From Streptomyces sp. NRRL B-1347 (GTDB lineage: Bacteria; Actinomycetota; Actinomycetes; Streptomycetales; Streptomycetaceae): 64,000 bases of DNA. The position numbers and the translations under genes were made by a program. Below are positions 36,382-44,877 of this stretch, piece by piece. Location of the stretch: positions 17,292-81,291 of the forward strand of contig NZ_JOJM01000034.1 of assembly GCF_000720325.1 (NCBI RefSeq). The letters run 5' to 3'. Numbering within the stretch: position 1 is the first letter of the stretch; every line of letters starts with the position of its first letter. The notes under the pieces were generated by a model that searched no databases, had not been told where the DNA came from, and saw nothing but the letters and a program-made list of their open reading frames with translations.

Positions 36382-37062
36382 TTACGGCTCGAACTTGTAG
36401 CCCAGGCCTCGTACCGTCACCAGGTAGCGGGGGGCGCCGGGGTCCGGCTCGATCTTGGCGCGCAGGCGCTTGACGTGGACGTCGAGCGTCTTGGTGTCGC
36501 CCACGTAGTCCGCGCCCCAGACGCGGTCGATGAGCTGCATGCGGGTCAGGACACGGCCCGCGTTGCGCAGCAGCATCTCCAGGAGGTCGAACTCCTTGAG
36601 GGGCAGGTCGACCTTGGAGCCGGAGACCGTGACCACGTGCCGGTCGACGTCCATGCGGACCGGGCCCGCCTCCAGGGCCTGCGGGGTGACCTCCTCCGGC
36701 TCGCCGCGGCGGCGCAGGACGGCGCGGATGCGGGCCACCAGCTCGCGCGACGAGAAGGGCTTGGTGACGTAGTCATCGGCTCCTATTTCGAGCCCGACGA
36801 CCTTGTCGATCTCGCTGTCCTTGGCGGTGACCATGATCACCGGGACGTTGGAGCGGCTGCGCAGCTGACGGCAGACCTCCGTGCCGGGCAGGCCCGGCAG
36901 CATCAGGTCGAGCAGGACGAGGTCGGCGCCGTTGCGCTCGAATTCGTCGAGTCCGTCCGGGCCGGTGGCCGCGATCGCGACCTCGAAGCCCTCCTTGCGG
37001 AGCATGTACGACAGGGCGTCGCTGAAGGATTCCTCGTCCTCGACGACGAGCACTCGGGTCAC
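36382..37062 (-). CDS. phoP: Phosphate response regulator PhoP (OmpR family)
   Basis: This 226-residue regulator has a receiver domain: VVEDEES, phospho-acceptor in LVLLDLMLPG near residue 50, VTAKDSE and TKPFSSREL. A winged-helix DNA-binding domain follows (LKEFDLLEMLLRNAGRVLTR, then the C-terminal hairpin YLVTVRGLGYKFEP). GTG 37062 follows GGAGG and gives the standard beginning. PhoP controls phosphate scavenging and represses antibiotic production in Streptomyces. It overlaps phoR by 4 bp. PHO-box repeats lie upstream of phoR. Confidence 0.94.
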   Translation of the reverse strand: MTRVLVVEDEESFSDALSYMLRKEGFEVAIAATGPDGLDEFERNGADLVLLDLMLPGLPGTEVCRQLRSRSNVPVIMVTAKDSEIDKVVGLEIGADDYVTKPFSSRELVARIRAVLRRRGEPEEVTPQALEAGPVRMDVDRHVVTVSGSKVDLPLKEFDLLEMLLRNAGRVLTRMQLIDRVWGADYVGDTKTLDVHVKRLRAKIEPDPGAPRYLVTVRGLGYKFEP

Positions 37063-38324
37063 GGAAGGACCTCCGGGGCGGCAGGAATGGGTTCGTATGC
37101 GGTTGTGTCGTCGGGCCTGGCGCCCTGGTGTGCGCCCTCGTGGCCGAGGCCGTGCCCGGCTCCGCGGTCGCGGGTCGCGCGCGCCTCGGGCACGCGCAGG
37201 GTGAAGGTGGAGCCCTGTCCCTCCGAGCTCCACACGGTCACCTCACCGCCGTGCGAGGCCGCCACGTGCTTGACGATGGCGAGGCCGAGTCCCGTGCCGC
37301 CAGTGGCGCGGGAGCGGGCCGGGTCGACGCGGTAGAAGCGCTCGAAGATGCGCTCCTTGTCCTTGTCCGAGATGCCGATGCCCTGGTCCGTGACCGCGAC
37401 CTCGATGAGGTCCCCGCCGGGGGCGTTGACCCGCCGGGCGGCTATCCCCACGCGCGTGCGGGCCGGTGAGTAGTTCACGGCGTTCTCGACGAGGTTTCCG
37501 AGGGCCGCGGCGAGCTGGCCGCGGTTGCCCCAGACGTGCAGGTCGGCGGTGCCTCCGGCGGCCATCGTGATCTGCTTCGTGCCCGCCTGGTGGCGGCAGC
37601 GGTCGATGGCCTCGGCGACGAGCTCGTCCACGCGGACGGGCTCGGCGTCCTCCAGGGGGTCGTCGTTCTGCACCCGGGAGAGGTCGATCAGCTCCTGCAC
37701 GAGGTTGGTCAGGCGGGTCGCCTCGTTCTGCATCCGGCCTGCGAAGCGCTCGACGGCCTCGGGGTCGTCCGCGGCGTCCATGACGGCCTCGGAGAGCAGG
37801 CTGAGGGCGCCCACCGGGGTCTTCAGCTCATGGCTCACGTTCGCCACGAAGTCGCGGCGCACCGCCTCGATGCGGCGGGCCTCGGTGAGGTCCTCGACGA
37901 GCAGCAGGACGAGCCGGGAGCCGAGCGGGGCCACGCGTGCGGAGACCGCGAGGGCGTCGCCCCTGCCGGTGCCGCGGCGCGGCAGGTCCAGCTCGACCTG
38001 TCGTATCTCGCCGTCGCGCCGGGTGTCCCGGGCCATCTGGAGCATCGGCTCGACGGCCAGCTTCCCGCCGCGCACGAGACCGAGCGCGTACGCGGCCGAA
38101 CTGGCCTTGACCACGCTGTCCGCCTCGTCCAGGACGACGGCGGAGGAGCGCAGCACAGAGAGCACCGTGTCGACGCCCGGTGGCAGTACCGGGTCGGTGT
38201 GCAGGGAGGTCCTGGTGGGGCGTTTCTGGTCGCGTTCGCTCCAGCGAAACGCCAGCATGGCGATGACGCCGGTGCACACCCCGGCGATCGCTGCCGCTGC
38301 GGCGACCGCCGCGTTCACGTCCAT
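37059..38324 (-). CDS. phoR: Phosphate sensor histidine kinase PhoR
   Basis: This 421-residue kinase has one N-terminal membrane segment (AVAAAAAIAGVCTGVIAMLAF), a PAS-like region (about 50-150), and the H-box FVANVSHELKTPVGALSLL near residue 170. The N-box NLVENAVNYS follows, then DQGIGIS and GTGLGLAIVKHVAASHGG. A Gly/His-rich tail of about 40 residues ends it. Only one membrane segment and no large external domain fits sensing through PhoU and the Pst transporter. It is the first gene of the phoR-phoP operon. Confidence 0.93.
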   Translation of the reverse strand: MDVNAAVAAAAAIAGVCTGVIAMLAFRWSERDQKRPTRTSLHTDPVLPPGVDTVLSVLRSSAVVLDEADSVVKASSAAYALGLVRGGKLAVEPMLQMARDTRRDGEIRQVELDLPRRGTGRGDALAVSARVAPLGSRLVLLLVEDLTEARRIEAVRRDFVANVSHELKTPVGALSLLSEAVMDAADDPEAVERFAGRMQNEATRLTNLVQELIDLSRVQNDDPLEDAEPVRVDELVAEAIDRCRHQAGTKQITMAAGGTADLHVWGNRGQLAAALGNLVENAVNYSPARTRVGIAARRVNAPGGDLIEVAVTDQGIGISDKDKERIFERFYRVDPARSRATGGTGLGLAIVKHVAASHGGEVTVWSSEGQGSTFTLRVPEARATRDRGAGHGLGHEGAHQGARPDDTTAYEPIPAAPEVLP

Positions 38325-38397
38325 GCCTCCAGGTTATGCGGGGTCGGAGCACCAGCCACAGCCATCCGAGTGGCCCCTCGAACAGTCGTCGCTCAGA

Positions 38398-38430
38398 GTT
38401 CACCGAGGGGACAGTGGTGGTTCATTTTGG
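38398..38430. promoter_or_regulatory. PHO-box-like direct repeats, cluster 1
   Basis: Three consecutive 11-nt units: GTTCACCGAGG, GGACAGTGGTG, GTTCATTTTGG. Units 1 and 3 match the PhoP-binding repeat GTTCACC as remembered. It lies 74 bp upstream of phoR. Confidence 0.7.
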
Positions 38431-38483
38431 GTGGCCGGGTCGGCGGAGCGGCTGATTCCGGCATCGAGGGGGCGTCGCCCACC

Positions 38484-38516
38484 GTTCACCTGGACGACAG
38501 GGGCGATTCACTTGTG
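38484..38516. promoter_or_regulatory. PHO-box-like direct repeats, cluster 2
   Basis: Three 11-nt units: GTTCACCTGGA, CGACAGGGGCG, ATTCACTTGTG. Again the first and third match GTTCACC. It lies about 105 bp upstream of the phoU ATG and probably serves phoU. Confidence 0.72.
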
Positions 38517-38619
38517 ATGCCGGTAACGGACGCGTCCGCACCACACCGTGGGAGCGTAGGGGAGAACCCCTGATGACGTAGGGGCCAGCCCCTGTGACGT
38601 ACGAGAGAGGGACAGCCAG

Positions 38620-39300
38620 ATGCGTGACGCGTACCACGAGGAACTTGACTCGATCGGCGAGGGACTGGTCGAGATGGCCCGTCTCGTCGGGTCGGCGATC
38701 GGGCGCGCCACCACGGCCATGCTCGACGCGGATCTGAAGCTGGCGGAGAGCGTGATCGCCGCCGACCAGAAGGTCGACGACCTCCAGCACGAGCTGGAGG
38801 CCCGCGCGATAGCCCTGCTGGCCCGCCAGCAGCCGGTCGCCACCGATCTGCGCATCGTCGTGACCTCGCTGCGCATGAGCGCCGACCTGGAGCGCTCCGG
38901 CGACCTCGCCCAGCACGTGGCCAAGCTGGCCCGGCTGCGCTTCCCGGAGTCGGCGGTGCCGCGCGACCTGCACGCGACCATCCTGGAGATGGGCCAGCTC
39001 GCGCAGCGCCTGATGGCGAAGGCGGCGGAGGTCATCATCACCAAGGACGTCGACCTGGCGCTCCAGCTGGAACAGGACGACGACGAGATGGACCTGCTGC
39101 ACCGCACGCTCTTCCAGCACCTGATGGACGACCGCTGGAAGCACGGCATCGAGACCGCGGTCGACGTGACGCTGCTCGGCCGCTACTACGAGCGGTTCGC
39201 GGACCACGCGGTGTCGGTGGCGAAGCGGGTCGTGTACCTGGTGACCGGCGAGCACGCGGACGAGCTCCAGCCGGGCAACACGCCGGTGGAGGGGGCCTGA
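38620..39300 (+). CDS. phoU: Phosphate-signalling regulator PhoU
   Basis: This 226-residue all-helical protein is built of two PhoU repeats. Each has the metal-binding E/DxxxD pattern: LRIVVTSLRMSADLERSGDLA near 85 (pieces MSADLERSGDLA) and LLGRYYERFADHAVSVAKRV near 185. It begins MRDAYHEELDSIGEGLVEMA. PhoU couples the Pst transporter to PhoR. ATG 38620 follows GAGAGAGGGA. It is divergent from phoR-phoP with PHO boxes between. Length is normal. Confidence 0.95.
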   Translation: MRDAYHEELDSIGEGLVEMARLVGSAIGRATTAMLDADLKLAESVIAADQKVDDLQHELEARAIALLARQQPVATDLRIVVTSLRMSADLERSGDLAQHVAKLARLRFPESAVPRDLHATILEMGQLAQRLMAKAAEVIITKDVDLALQLEQDDDEMDLLHRTLFQHLMDDRWKHGIETAVDVTLLGRYYERFADHAVSVAKRVVYLVTGEHADELQPGNTPVEGA

Positions 39301-39346
39301 CCCCTGGCGGCACCCCTCCCCGGCCGGGAGGGCGCGGCAAGGCGAG

Positions 39347-39383
39347 GGGGTGGGCGCTGGGCGTTGGGCCCGGCGCCCACCCC
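39347..39383. terminator. Hairpin between phoU and the Cys-rich gene
   Basis: An 11-bp stem, GGGGTGGGCGC (39347-39357) with GCGCCCACCCC (39373-39383), lies between converging genes. Confidence 0.65.
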
Positions 39384-39401
39384 TGGCAGGGCGGTGGAGC
39401 G

Positions 39402-39515
39402 TCAGCCGCAGCCGCCGCCGCACTGGCAAGGCCCGCCGGACTGGCAGCCGCAGCTGCAGCCGGAACCGCACTGGCAACCGTTCGTACAGGTGTCGCGCTC
39501 GGGGGATTCGGCCAT
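39402..39515 (-). CDS. Very small Cys-rich protein, metallothionein-like
   Basis: This 37-residue protein has nine Cys in its last 29 residues, in CxC and GC patterns (TCTNGCQCGSGCSCGCQSG is the core), with Gly, Ser and Gln between. There is no His and no aromatic residue, as in metallothioneins. ATG 39515 follows a strong GAGGAGG at the ideal distance, which makes a real gene likely despite the size. It would bind Zn, Cu or Cd as a store or buffer. It lies between phoU and a secreted protein gene. No metal regulator is adjacent. Confidence 0.75.
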   Translation of the reverse strand: MAESPERDTCTNGCQCGSGCSCGCQSGGPCQCGGGCG

Positions 39516-39758
39516 GGTCTCCTCCTCGAAGGCGTGAGGCGTACTGCCTGCTATCCATTCCATGCAGCCGGCAACGGGGCGCGTCAACGGCGCACATGCG
39601 CGCGCCAAGCCCCACGAGCGCCGGCCGCCGCCTCCCGTGCAACCCCCTCCACCCTTGTCATAGACATGGCCTAATCTGCGCTGTGCAACGGGGGGTTACC
39701 GGCCCGGGCACCAGGCCCAGGGCCGTTCTCGTGTTTCCTGTGGGGGGTCACAATCACC

Positions 39759-41735
39759 GTGCGCACGCGCACCCTCTCGACCGCGACGGCACTCGCGGTC
39801 ATCTTCAGCTCCGCGGCGCTCGTCGCGGGTACGGCGGCCCCGGCCGCGGCGGACTCGGCCGAGGCCCTGCCCGTCTCCTCGGTCGGCGACGTCGTCGTGG
39901 ACGGCGAGCACCAGCGCGTCTACGTCTCCGACCCGACCGGCGGCAAGATCGTCGTCACGGACTACACCGGCGAGCACGAGGCCACCGTCGACGGCCTGCC
40001 GGGCGTCGGCGGCCTCGCGGTGGCACCGGACTCCGGCCAGGTGCACGCGGCGGTCGCGGGCACCGGCCGGATCGTGTCCGTGGACACCACGACGTACGCG
40101 CGGACCGCGAGCTACGACCTCGGCGGCGCGGACGGTCCCGCCACCCTGGAGGCGGCGGGCGGCAAGCTCTGGTTCGGCTACAAGGGCGGCATCGGCTCGC
40201 TGGACGTCTCCGGCTCAGAGCCCGTCGTGAAGCTCGCCCAGGGCACCGGCGTGACCTGGGACGGCGTGCCGCTGCTCGGCACGGACCCGGCCGTTCCCGA
40301 CGTCCTGGCCGCCGGGGAGCAGGGCAACTCCTGGGCGGACGTGGCGGTGTACGACCTCGGCGGCGGCGCCCCCGCCCTGCGCGCCACCAAGAACGTCACC
40401 GGCGACTTCAAGCAGCTGGACCTGACGCCCGACGGCGAGCAGGTCCTGACGACCTGGGACGACGGCCACGGGTACGCGTTCCCCGCGTACTCCACCAAGG
40501 ACCTCGGCAAGGTCGCGCGCTACCCCACGGACCCGTATCCGAACGCCGTCGCGATCGCGCCCGACGGCACGGTCGCGGGCGGCAGCATGTCCGCGTACGC
40601 CCCTGACGTGCACGTCTACCGGCCGGGCGCGACGACTCCGGTGCGCGAGTACGACTTCCCGAACACCGGTGACACCAGCGGCGGCGACGAGCTGGTGCCC
40701 GCCGCGCTCGCCTGGGCGCCGGACGGCAGCCGCCTCGTCGCGGTGTCGGTGAACTCCCGCGGCACGTACACCTTCCGCGCCTTCGTGGAGCCCGGCAGGT
40801 CGCTGCCCGAGCTGACCCTTTCCGCGCCCGCGAAGGCGCAGCGCGGCAAGCCGCTCACGGTCACCGGCAAGCTCTCGGCGGCGGCGCCGCTGCCGGCCGG
40901 GACGGCCCTGACCGTCACGCGGGACGACTCGGTCAGGCCGGATGTCGCGCTGCCGCCGGTGCGGACCGCCGCGGACGGCACCTTCTCCTTCGAGGACACC
41001 CCCGACGAGGGCGGCGAGGTGACGTACGAGGTCGCGTACGCGGGCGACGGCACGCACGCCGCGGCCCGAGCGAGCGCCTCGGTGGACGTCTCGCGCGACG
41101 CGGCGACGCTCACCCTGGACGGCGACGGCAAGGTCCACGACCACGGCACGGACGTGACGTTCACGGCCCGCCTCGGCACGACGCACAAGAACCGGACGGT
41201 CGAGATCTGGGCCGACCCGTACGGCACGGACCAGCCGAAAGCGCTCGTGAAGAAGGCCGAGGCCGACGCGGACGGCAACGTGTCCGCGACCGTGGACCTG
41301 AAGCGCGACACGGTGGTCACGGCGCGCTACGCGGGCGACTCCCGCACGAAGGCGGCGACCGCGAAGTCCACGGCGTACGCCCGCGTCAAGGTCTCCACGA
41401 CCCTGGCCAGGCACTACCGGACCGGCACGATCGGCTCGCGGAAGTACTACTACTTCCACAAGAACACAGGGCCGCGCCACACGACGAAGATGACGTACTA
41501 CAAGGGCCGCAAGCAGCGTCTGGAGCTCCAGGTGCATGCGGACGGCCGCTGGCACGAGGGCGCCTCCGCGTACTTCAAGCTGAACCCCGACGGCACGTCC
41601 CCCGTCACCCTGGACGCCCCCGGCCAGGCGGGCATCCGCCTACGGCTGCGCTCCTCGTACGTCAACGGCACGTCGGGCGACAACGTGAACACGACGACGC
41701 ACGGGGCGTGGAAGTACCTGTACTTCACACGCTGA
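39759..41735 (+). CDS. Large secreted protein: beta-propeller-like plus Ig-like repeats
   Basis: This 658-residue protein has an N-terminal signal peptide (about 1-31, ending APAAAD). Residues 35-345 contain YVTN/WD-like blade repeats (for example VGGLAVAPDSGQVHAAVAG and PYPNAVAIAPDGTVAGGSM). Two or three Ig-like domains span about 350-545 (LTLSAPAKAQRGKPLTVTGKL). A C-terminal domain with many Tyr/His residues follows (RKYYYFHKNTGPRHTTKMTYY). GTG 39759 is the start. An adhesion or wall-surface role is likely; no catalytic motif was seen. A T-tract terminator follows. Confidence 0.75.
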   Translation: MRTRTLSTATALAVIFSSAALVAGTAAPAAADSAEALPVSSVGDVVVDGEHQRVYVSDPTGGKIVVTDYTGEHEATVDGLPGVGGLAVAPDSGQVHAAVAGTGRIVSVDTTTYARTASYDLGGADGPATLEAAGGKLWFGYKGGIGSLDVSGSEPVVKLAQGTGVTWDGVPLLGTDPAVPDVLAAGEQGNSWADVAVYDLGGGAPALRATKNVTGDFKQLDLTPDGEQVLTTWDDGHGYAFPAYSTKDLGKVARYPTDPYPNAVAIAPDGTVAGGSMSAYAPDVHVYRPGATTPVREYDFPNTGDTSGGDELVPAALAWAPDGSRLVAVSVNSRGTYTFRAFVEPGRSLPELTLSAPAKAQRGKPLTVTGKLSAAAPLPAGTALTVTRDDSVRPDVALPPVRTAADGTFSFEDTPDEGGEVTYEVAYAGDGTHAAARASASVDVSRDAATLTLDGDGKVHDHGTDVTFTARLGTTHKNRTVEIWADPYGTDQPKALVKKAEADADGNVSATVDLKRDTVVTARYAGDSRTKAATAKSTAYARVKVSTTLARHYRTGTIGSRKYYYFHKNTGPRHTTKMTYYKGRKQRLELQVHADGRWHEGASAYFKLNPDGTSPVTLDAPGQAGIRLRLRSSYVNGTSGDNVNTTTHGAWKYLYFTR

Positions 41736-41742
41736 CCCAGAG

Positions 41743-41780
41743 GAGGGGGCTCCACGCGCGCGTGGAGCCCCCTCTTTTCT
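41743..41780 (+). terminator. Rho-independent terminator
   Basis: GAGGGGGCTCCACGCG and its exact complement meet with no spacer (a perfect 32-bp palindrome), followed by TTTTCT. Confidence 0.92.
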
Positions 41781-41951
41781 GCGTACGGATTCACGTACGC
41801 GCCCGCGCGCACAGGGGCGCGTGAGACGCGTGGAATGACATGTGACATGTCGTCATGACGCATTCCGGAGGCTGGAATTCATCGGGCACTCCGGGGTCCG
41901 ACAGGTCGTTGAGAGCTCACTCGGTCTAGCCGCGTCCACTCCAGAGGCATC

Positions 41952-42407
41952 ATGGGCATGCTGCGCGACACAGGTCAGTTCTTCGTCAGGACCGCCACGG
42001 AGGCAGCTCACGGGTTCATGTGGCTCGTCTCCCTCTGCTACGACTACGCCCTCGCCCCCACCGGGCACTTCTTCGCCTTCCTCGGCACACAGACAGCGCA
42101 CGGATTCCTGTGGCTCGTCCTCCACTTCTACGACTACGCCCTCACTCCCGTCGGCCACTTCTTCACCTTCCTCGGCACCGGCACAGCTCGCGGCACGCTG
42201 TGGCTCGTCCTCCACTTCTACGAATACGGCCTCACGCCCTTCGGGCACGGCTGCATGTGGCTGCTCCTCTTCGCGTGGGAGCACGTCGTCCTCTGGCTGA
42301 TCCACTTCCTGCTCAGTGAGGAACTGGCCAAGGTCGCGGTGTCGGCGATCCTTCTGGAGATCGCCGTGCTGCCCGTGCTCCGGCGGGCCCGACGGGCCCG
42401 GAAGTGA
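41952..42407 (+). CDS. Hydrophobic protein of tandem 30-residue repeats
   Basis: Not recognised. This 151-residue protein consists mainly of three 30-residue units (20-49, 50-79, 80-about 100) with the pattern HGFLWLVLHFYDYALTPVGH followed by FFTFLGTGTA. A partial earlier unit (8-19) and a degenerate fourth also fit. Each unit is Trp/Phe/Tyr/His-rich with an invariant WLV...YxYxLxPxGH core. The end is a membrane helix and a basic tail. ATG 41952 has AGAGG upstream. The repeats are also visible at DNA level (42009-42098, 42099-42188, 42189 on). It is likely a multi-pass or interfacial membrane protein. Confidence 0.72.
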   Translation: MGMLRDTGQFFVRTATEAAHGFMWLVSLCYDYALAPTGHFFAFLGTQTAHGFLWLVLHFYDYALTPVGHFFTFLGTGTARGTLWLVLHFYEYGLTPFGHGCMWLLLFAWEHVVLWLIHFLLSEELAKVAVSAILLEIAVLPVLRRARRARK

Positions 42408-42412
42408 AGTGG

Positions 42413-42456
42413 GCCCTCGGTAGGGCTCGTTCACGCATCTGAGCCGTACCGAGGGC
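42413..42456 (+). terminator. Hairpin after the repeat-protein gene
   Basis: GCCCTCGGTA (42413-42422) pairs with TACCGAGGGC (42447-42456), and inner GGCTC pairs with GAGCC. Confidence 0.75.
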
Positions 42457-42564
42457 TTCCCGCGCGGTGGCGCGCCGTGGCATGCTCCCGCCCAACGCAG
42501 ACATGAACGCCGTTCACGTACCTAGACGTTGATGAAGATGGACCGGACGAGAGGGTGTGGCGCC

Positions 42565-44214
42565 ATGGCCGACCTCAGCAGACGCGGCGTCCTGGGAGGG
42601 GCCGTCGCCGTCGCGGCCGCCGCCGCGACGGGGCCCGCGGCGGCGACGGCCCCCCGTCCTGCCGAGCTGTGGCGGGAGTTCACCGGGAATCCGTACGCCC
42701 ACCCGCAGATCCCCTACGTGGGCCGCGCCGGATGCCGGGGCGGCGCCCGGCGCTTCCACCGCCCGCGCACCGTCTTCCCCGTCCGCCACCACGGCGCCCG
42801 GCCCGGCGCGGGCGCGGACGCCGCGCCCGCGATCAACCGCGCCCTCGCCGCCGCCGGAGAGGCCGGCGGGGGCACGGTCCAGCTCGAACCCGGCACGTAC
42901 CGGATCGACGACGTCATCCGGATCGCCCACGACGGCGTCGTCCTGCGCGGCGCGGGCAGCGGCCGCACCACGCTCGTCGCCACCCGCCACCTCACCGAGC
43001 TGATCGGCCCCTACGGCAGCCGCTACGGCGGGGACAAGTCCAGCTGGTCCTGGGCCGGCGGGCTCGTCTGGCTGTGCCCGCGACAGCGCTGGGACTCCCT
43101 CGTCGGGGCGATCAAGGCCGGGCGGTGGCCGTTCGAGGGGTGGACCGGAAACGCGCGGGACGAGTGGCGCGCCCTCACCGCCGTCTCCCCCGCCCGCCGC
43201 GGCGACCGGTCCGTCCGCGTCGCGGACCCCGCGCGCGTGCGCCCCGGCGACCTCGTCCTGCTCCGCCTCGCCGACGACCGCGACCACACCCTCCTGGAGC
43301 ACATGGCGGGCGGCGGCCCCGGCCCGGAGGCGTACGTCTGGGACGACAAGACGAAGCTGACGTCGTACGTCCCCTACGAGTGGCCCGTACGGGTCACCGG
43401 GGTGCGGGGGCGCGAGGTCACCTTCGAGCGGCCGCTCCCGCTCGACGTGCGGCCCGAGTGGGAGCCGCTCCTGACCACCCACGTCACCGCGCTCACCGGC
43501 TCCGGCGTCGAGGGGCTCACCCTGGAGGCCGTTCGGACACCGCAGTCGCCGCACCTCCTCGACAAGGGGTTCAACGGCGTCACCTTCCAGTGCGCGTACG
43601 ACTGCTGGGCCGACGACGTGCGCGTGCGCCACGTGGACAACGGCTTCGGGCTCGTCGCCGCGTCCGCCTGCACCCTGCGCCGCACCTCCGTCGGCGGGCG
43701 CGGCGCGCACCACCCGTACTTCTGCCGCGAGGGCTCCCACGACAACCTGATCGAGGACTTCCGCGTCGAGCGGCGGACCGTGCCCGCGCCCGCGGGGACG
43801 CAGCTGCACGGCATCAATGTGGAGGGCCTGTCCTCGTACAACGTCTGGTCGCGCGGCCACATGGAGACGGGCACCTTCGACACCCACCGGGGCATGCCGT
43901 TCGCGAACGTCCGCACGGAGATCGTCGTCACCAACGACGGGCGGCACGGCGGCGACGCCAGCGCCGGGCCCCTCTACGGAGCTCGGTTCACCCACTGGAA
44001 CGTCACCGTCACCAACCAGCGCGCCGGACTGGTCAGGATCGACGGCATCGCGCCGTACAGCGCCACGGTCGGCATCTCCCGCGTCCGGGAGTTCGACCAG
44101 ATCGACGTGCCGGACTTCTCGGGGGAGCTCAACTCCCGCATCGAGGCGTACGGTTCGCCCGGCGCCGTACGGCCGCGGAACCTGTACGAGGCCCAGCGCG
44201 CCCTGGAGCACTGA
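42565..44214 (+). CDS. Tat-exported parallel beta-helix protein (pectate-lyase-like fold)
   Basis: This 549-residue protein has a twin-arginine signal DLSRRGVLGGAVAVAAAAA in its first 25 residues. A right-handed beta-helix region follows: GGGTVQLEPGTYRIDDVIRI near 105-125, then repeated turns such as GVVLRGAGSGRTTLV and LTGSGVEGLTLEAV. The fold is shared by polysaccharide lyases, GH28 hydrolases and phage tail spikes. Catalytic residues were not assigned. ATG 42565 follows GAGAGGG; in-frame starts at 42529-42538 would push the Tat motif too far in. Confidence 0.78.
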   Translation: MADLSRRGVLGGAVAVAAAAATGPAAATAPRPAELWREFTGNPYAHPQIPYVGRAGCRGGARRFHRPRTVFPVRHHGARPGAGADAAPAINRALAAAGEAGGGTVQLEPGTYRIDDVIRIAHDGVVLRGAGSGRTTLVATRHLTELIGPYGSRYGGDKSSWSWAGGLVWLCPRQRWDSLVGAIKAGRWPFEGWTGNARDEWRALTAVSPARRGDRSVRVADPARVRPGDLVLLRLADDRDHTLLEHMAGGGPGPEAYVWDDKTKLTSYVPYEWPVRVTGVRGREVTFERPLPLDVRPEWEPLLTTHVTALTGSGVEGLTLEAVRTPQSPHLLDKGFNGVTFQCAYDCWADDVRVRHVDNGFGLVAASACTLRRTSVGGRGAHHPYFCREGSHDNLIEDFRVERRTVPAPAGTQLHGINVEGLSSYNVWSRGHMETGTFDTHRGMPFANVRTEIVVTNDGRHGGDASAGPLYGARFTHWNVTVTNQRAGLVRIDGIAPYSATVGISRVREFDQIDVPDFSGELNSRIEAYGSPGAVRPRNLYEAQRALEH

Positions 44215-44247
44215 GCCCCGGCCGCCCCGGTGCCCGGAATCGGCGGC

Positions 44248-44508
44248 TCAGCTGAAGGGGACGAGGCGGACGACGGTGACCGTCAGGACCGAACCCGACA
44301 CGTAGTAGAGGACGATCGCGCCGCCGACCGTGGCCTCCCTGCGGTCCCGCTCCTGGTCGACGGCCGCCGAGCCGTGCCCGTACGGGTCGCGGCCGAGGGT
44401 GCGCTCCATGGCCGCCCGGAACTGGTCGGCGTCGCCCATCTTGGCGAGGGTGTCGTCGGCGGGCGGCGCGTAGGTGATGCGGTAGCTCCGGCTCCGGTGA
44501 CGGCTCAC
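44248..44508 (-). CDS. RelE/ParE-like toxin of a type II pair
   Basis: This 86-residue protein has the RelE/ParE fold pattern: SYRITYAPPADDTLAKM at the start, then a helix, DPYGHGSAAV, then the beta strands REATVGGAIVLYYVSGSVLTVTVVRLV (pieces REATVGGAIVLYYV and VLTVTVVRLV). Such toxins cut mRNA at ribosomes or poison gyrase. It lies directly after the small acidic gene with a 4-bp ATGA overlap, the usual antitoxin-first arrangement. Confidence 0.72.
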   Translation of the reverse strand: MSRHRSRSYRITYAPPADDTLAKMGDADQFRAAMERTLGRDPYGHGSAAVDQERDRREATVGGAIVLYYVSGSVLTVTVVRLVPFS

Positions 44509-44753
44509 GCGATGCTCCGCCTCTCGGCCTCGTCGGCCGCGAGGCGGTCGAGGACCGCCTCGGCCTCGGGGTCGGGCACGGCCTCCAGCATCCAGTGCCG
44601 CATCACCGAGTGGATCTCGTCGACCCCCGCGCCGTTGATGGCCCGGTCGAAGTCCTCGCGCCTGTCCTCGGGGAGGGCGGCGCGGATGTCCGGGATGGTG
44701 TTGGGCACCTCGACCTCCTCGCCGCCGATGAAGGTCTTCAGTGGTTCGGCCAT
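44505..44753 (-). CDS. Probable antitoxin-like partner of the RelE/ParE protein
   Basis: This 82-residue acidic protein begins MAEPLKTFIGGEEVEVPNTI and has a helical acidic tail (DPEAEAVLDRLAADEAERRS). No named antitoxin family is recognised and no clear ribbon-helix-helix motif is visible. The assignment rests on position: upstream of and overlapping the toxin gene. ATG 44753 follows GGGAGAG. Confidence 0.6.
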   Translation of the reverse strand: MAEPLKTFIGGEEVEVPNTIPDIRAALPEDRREDFDRAINGAGVDEIHSVMRHWMLEAVPDPEAEAVLDRLAADEAERRSIA

Positions 44754-44877
44754 GGTCGGGTCACTCTCCCTGGGGTCCCTGGACGGTCCCGGCGCTGATC
44801 TCACGGTAGCGGCCGGGCCGGGGGCTTTCAGCCGGTGGCCGCACCCGGTGGCCACCCGGGATGGCCACCCGGTGGCG

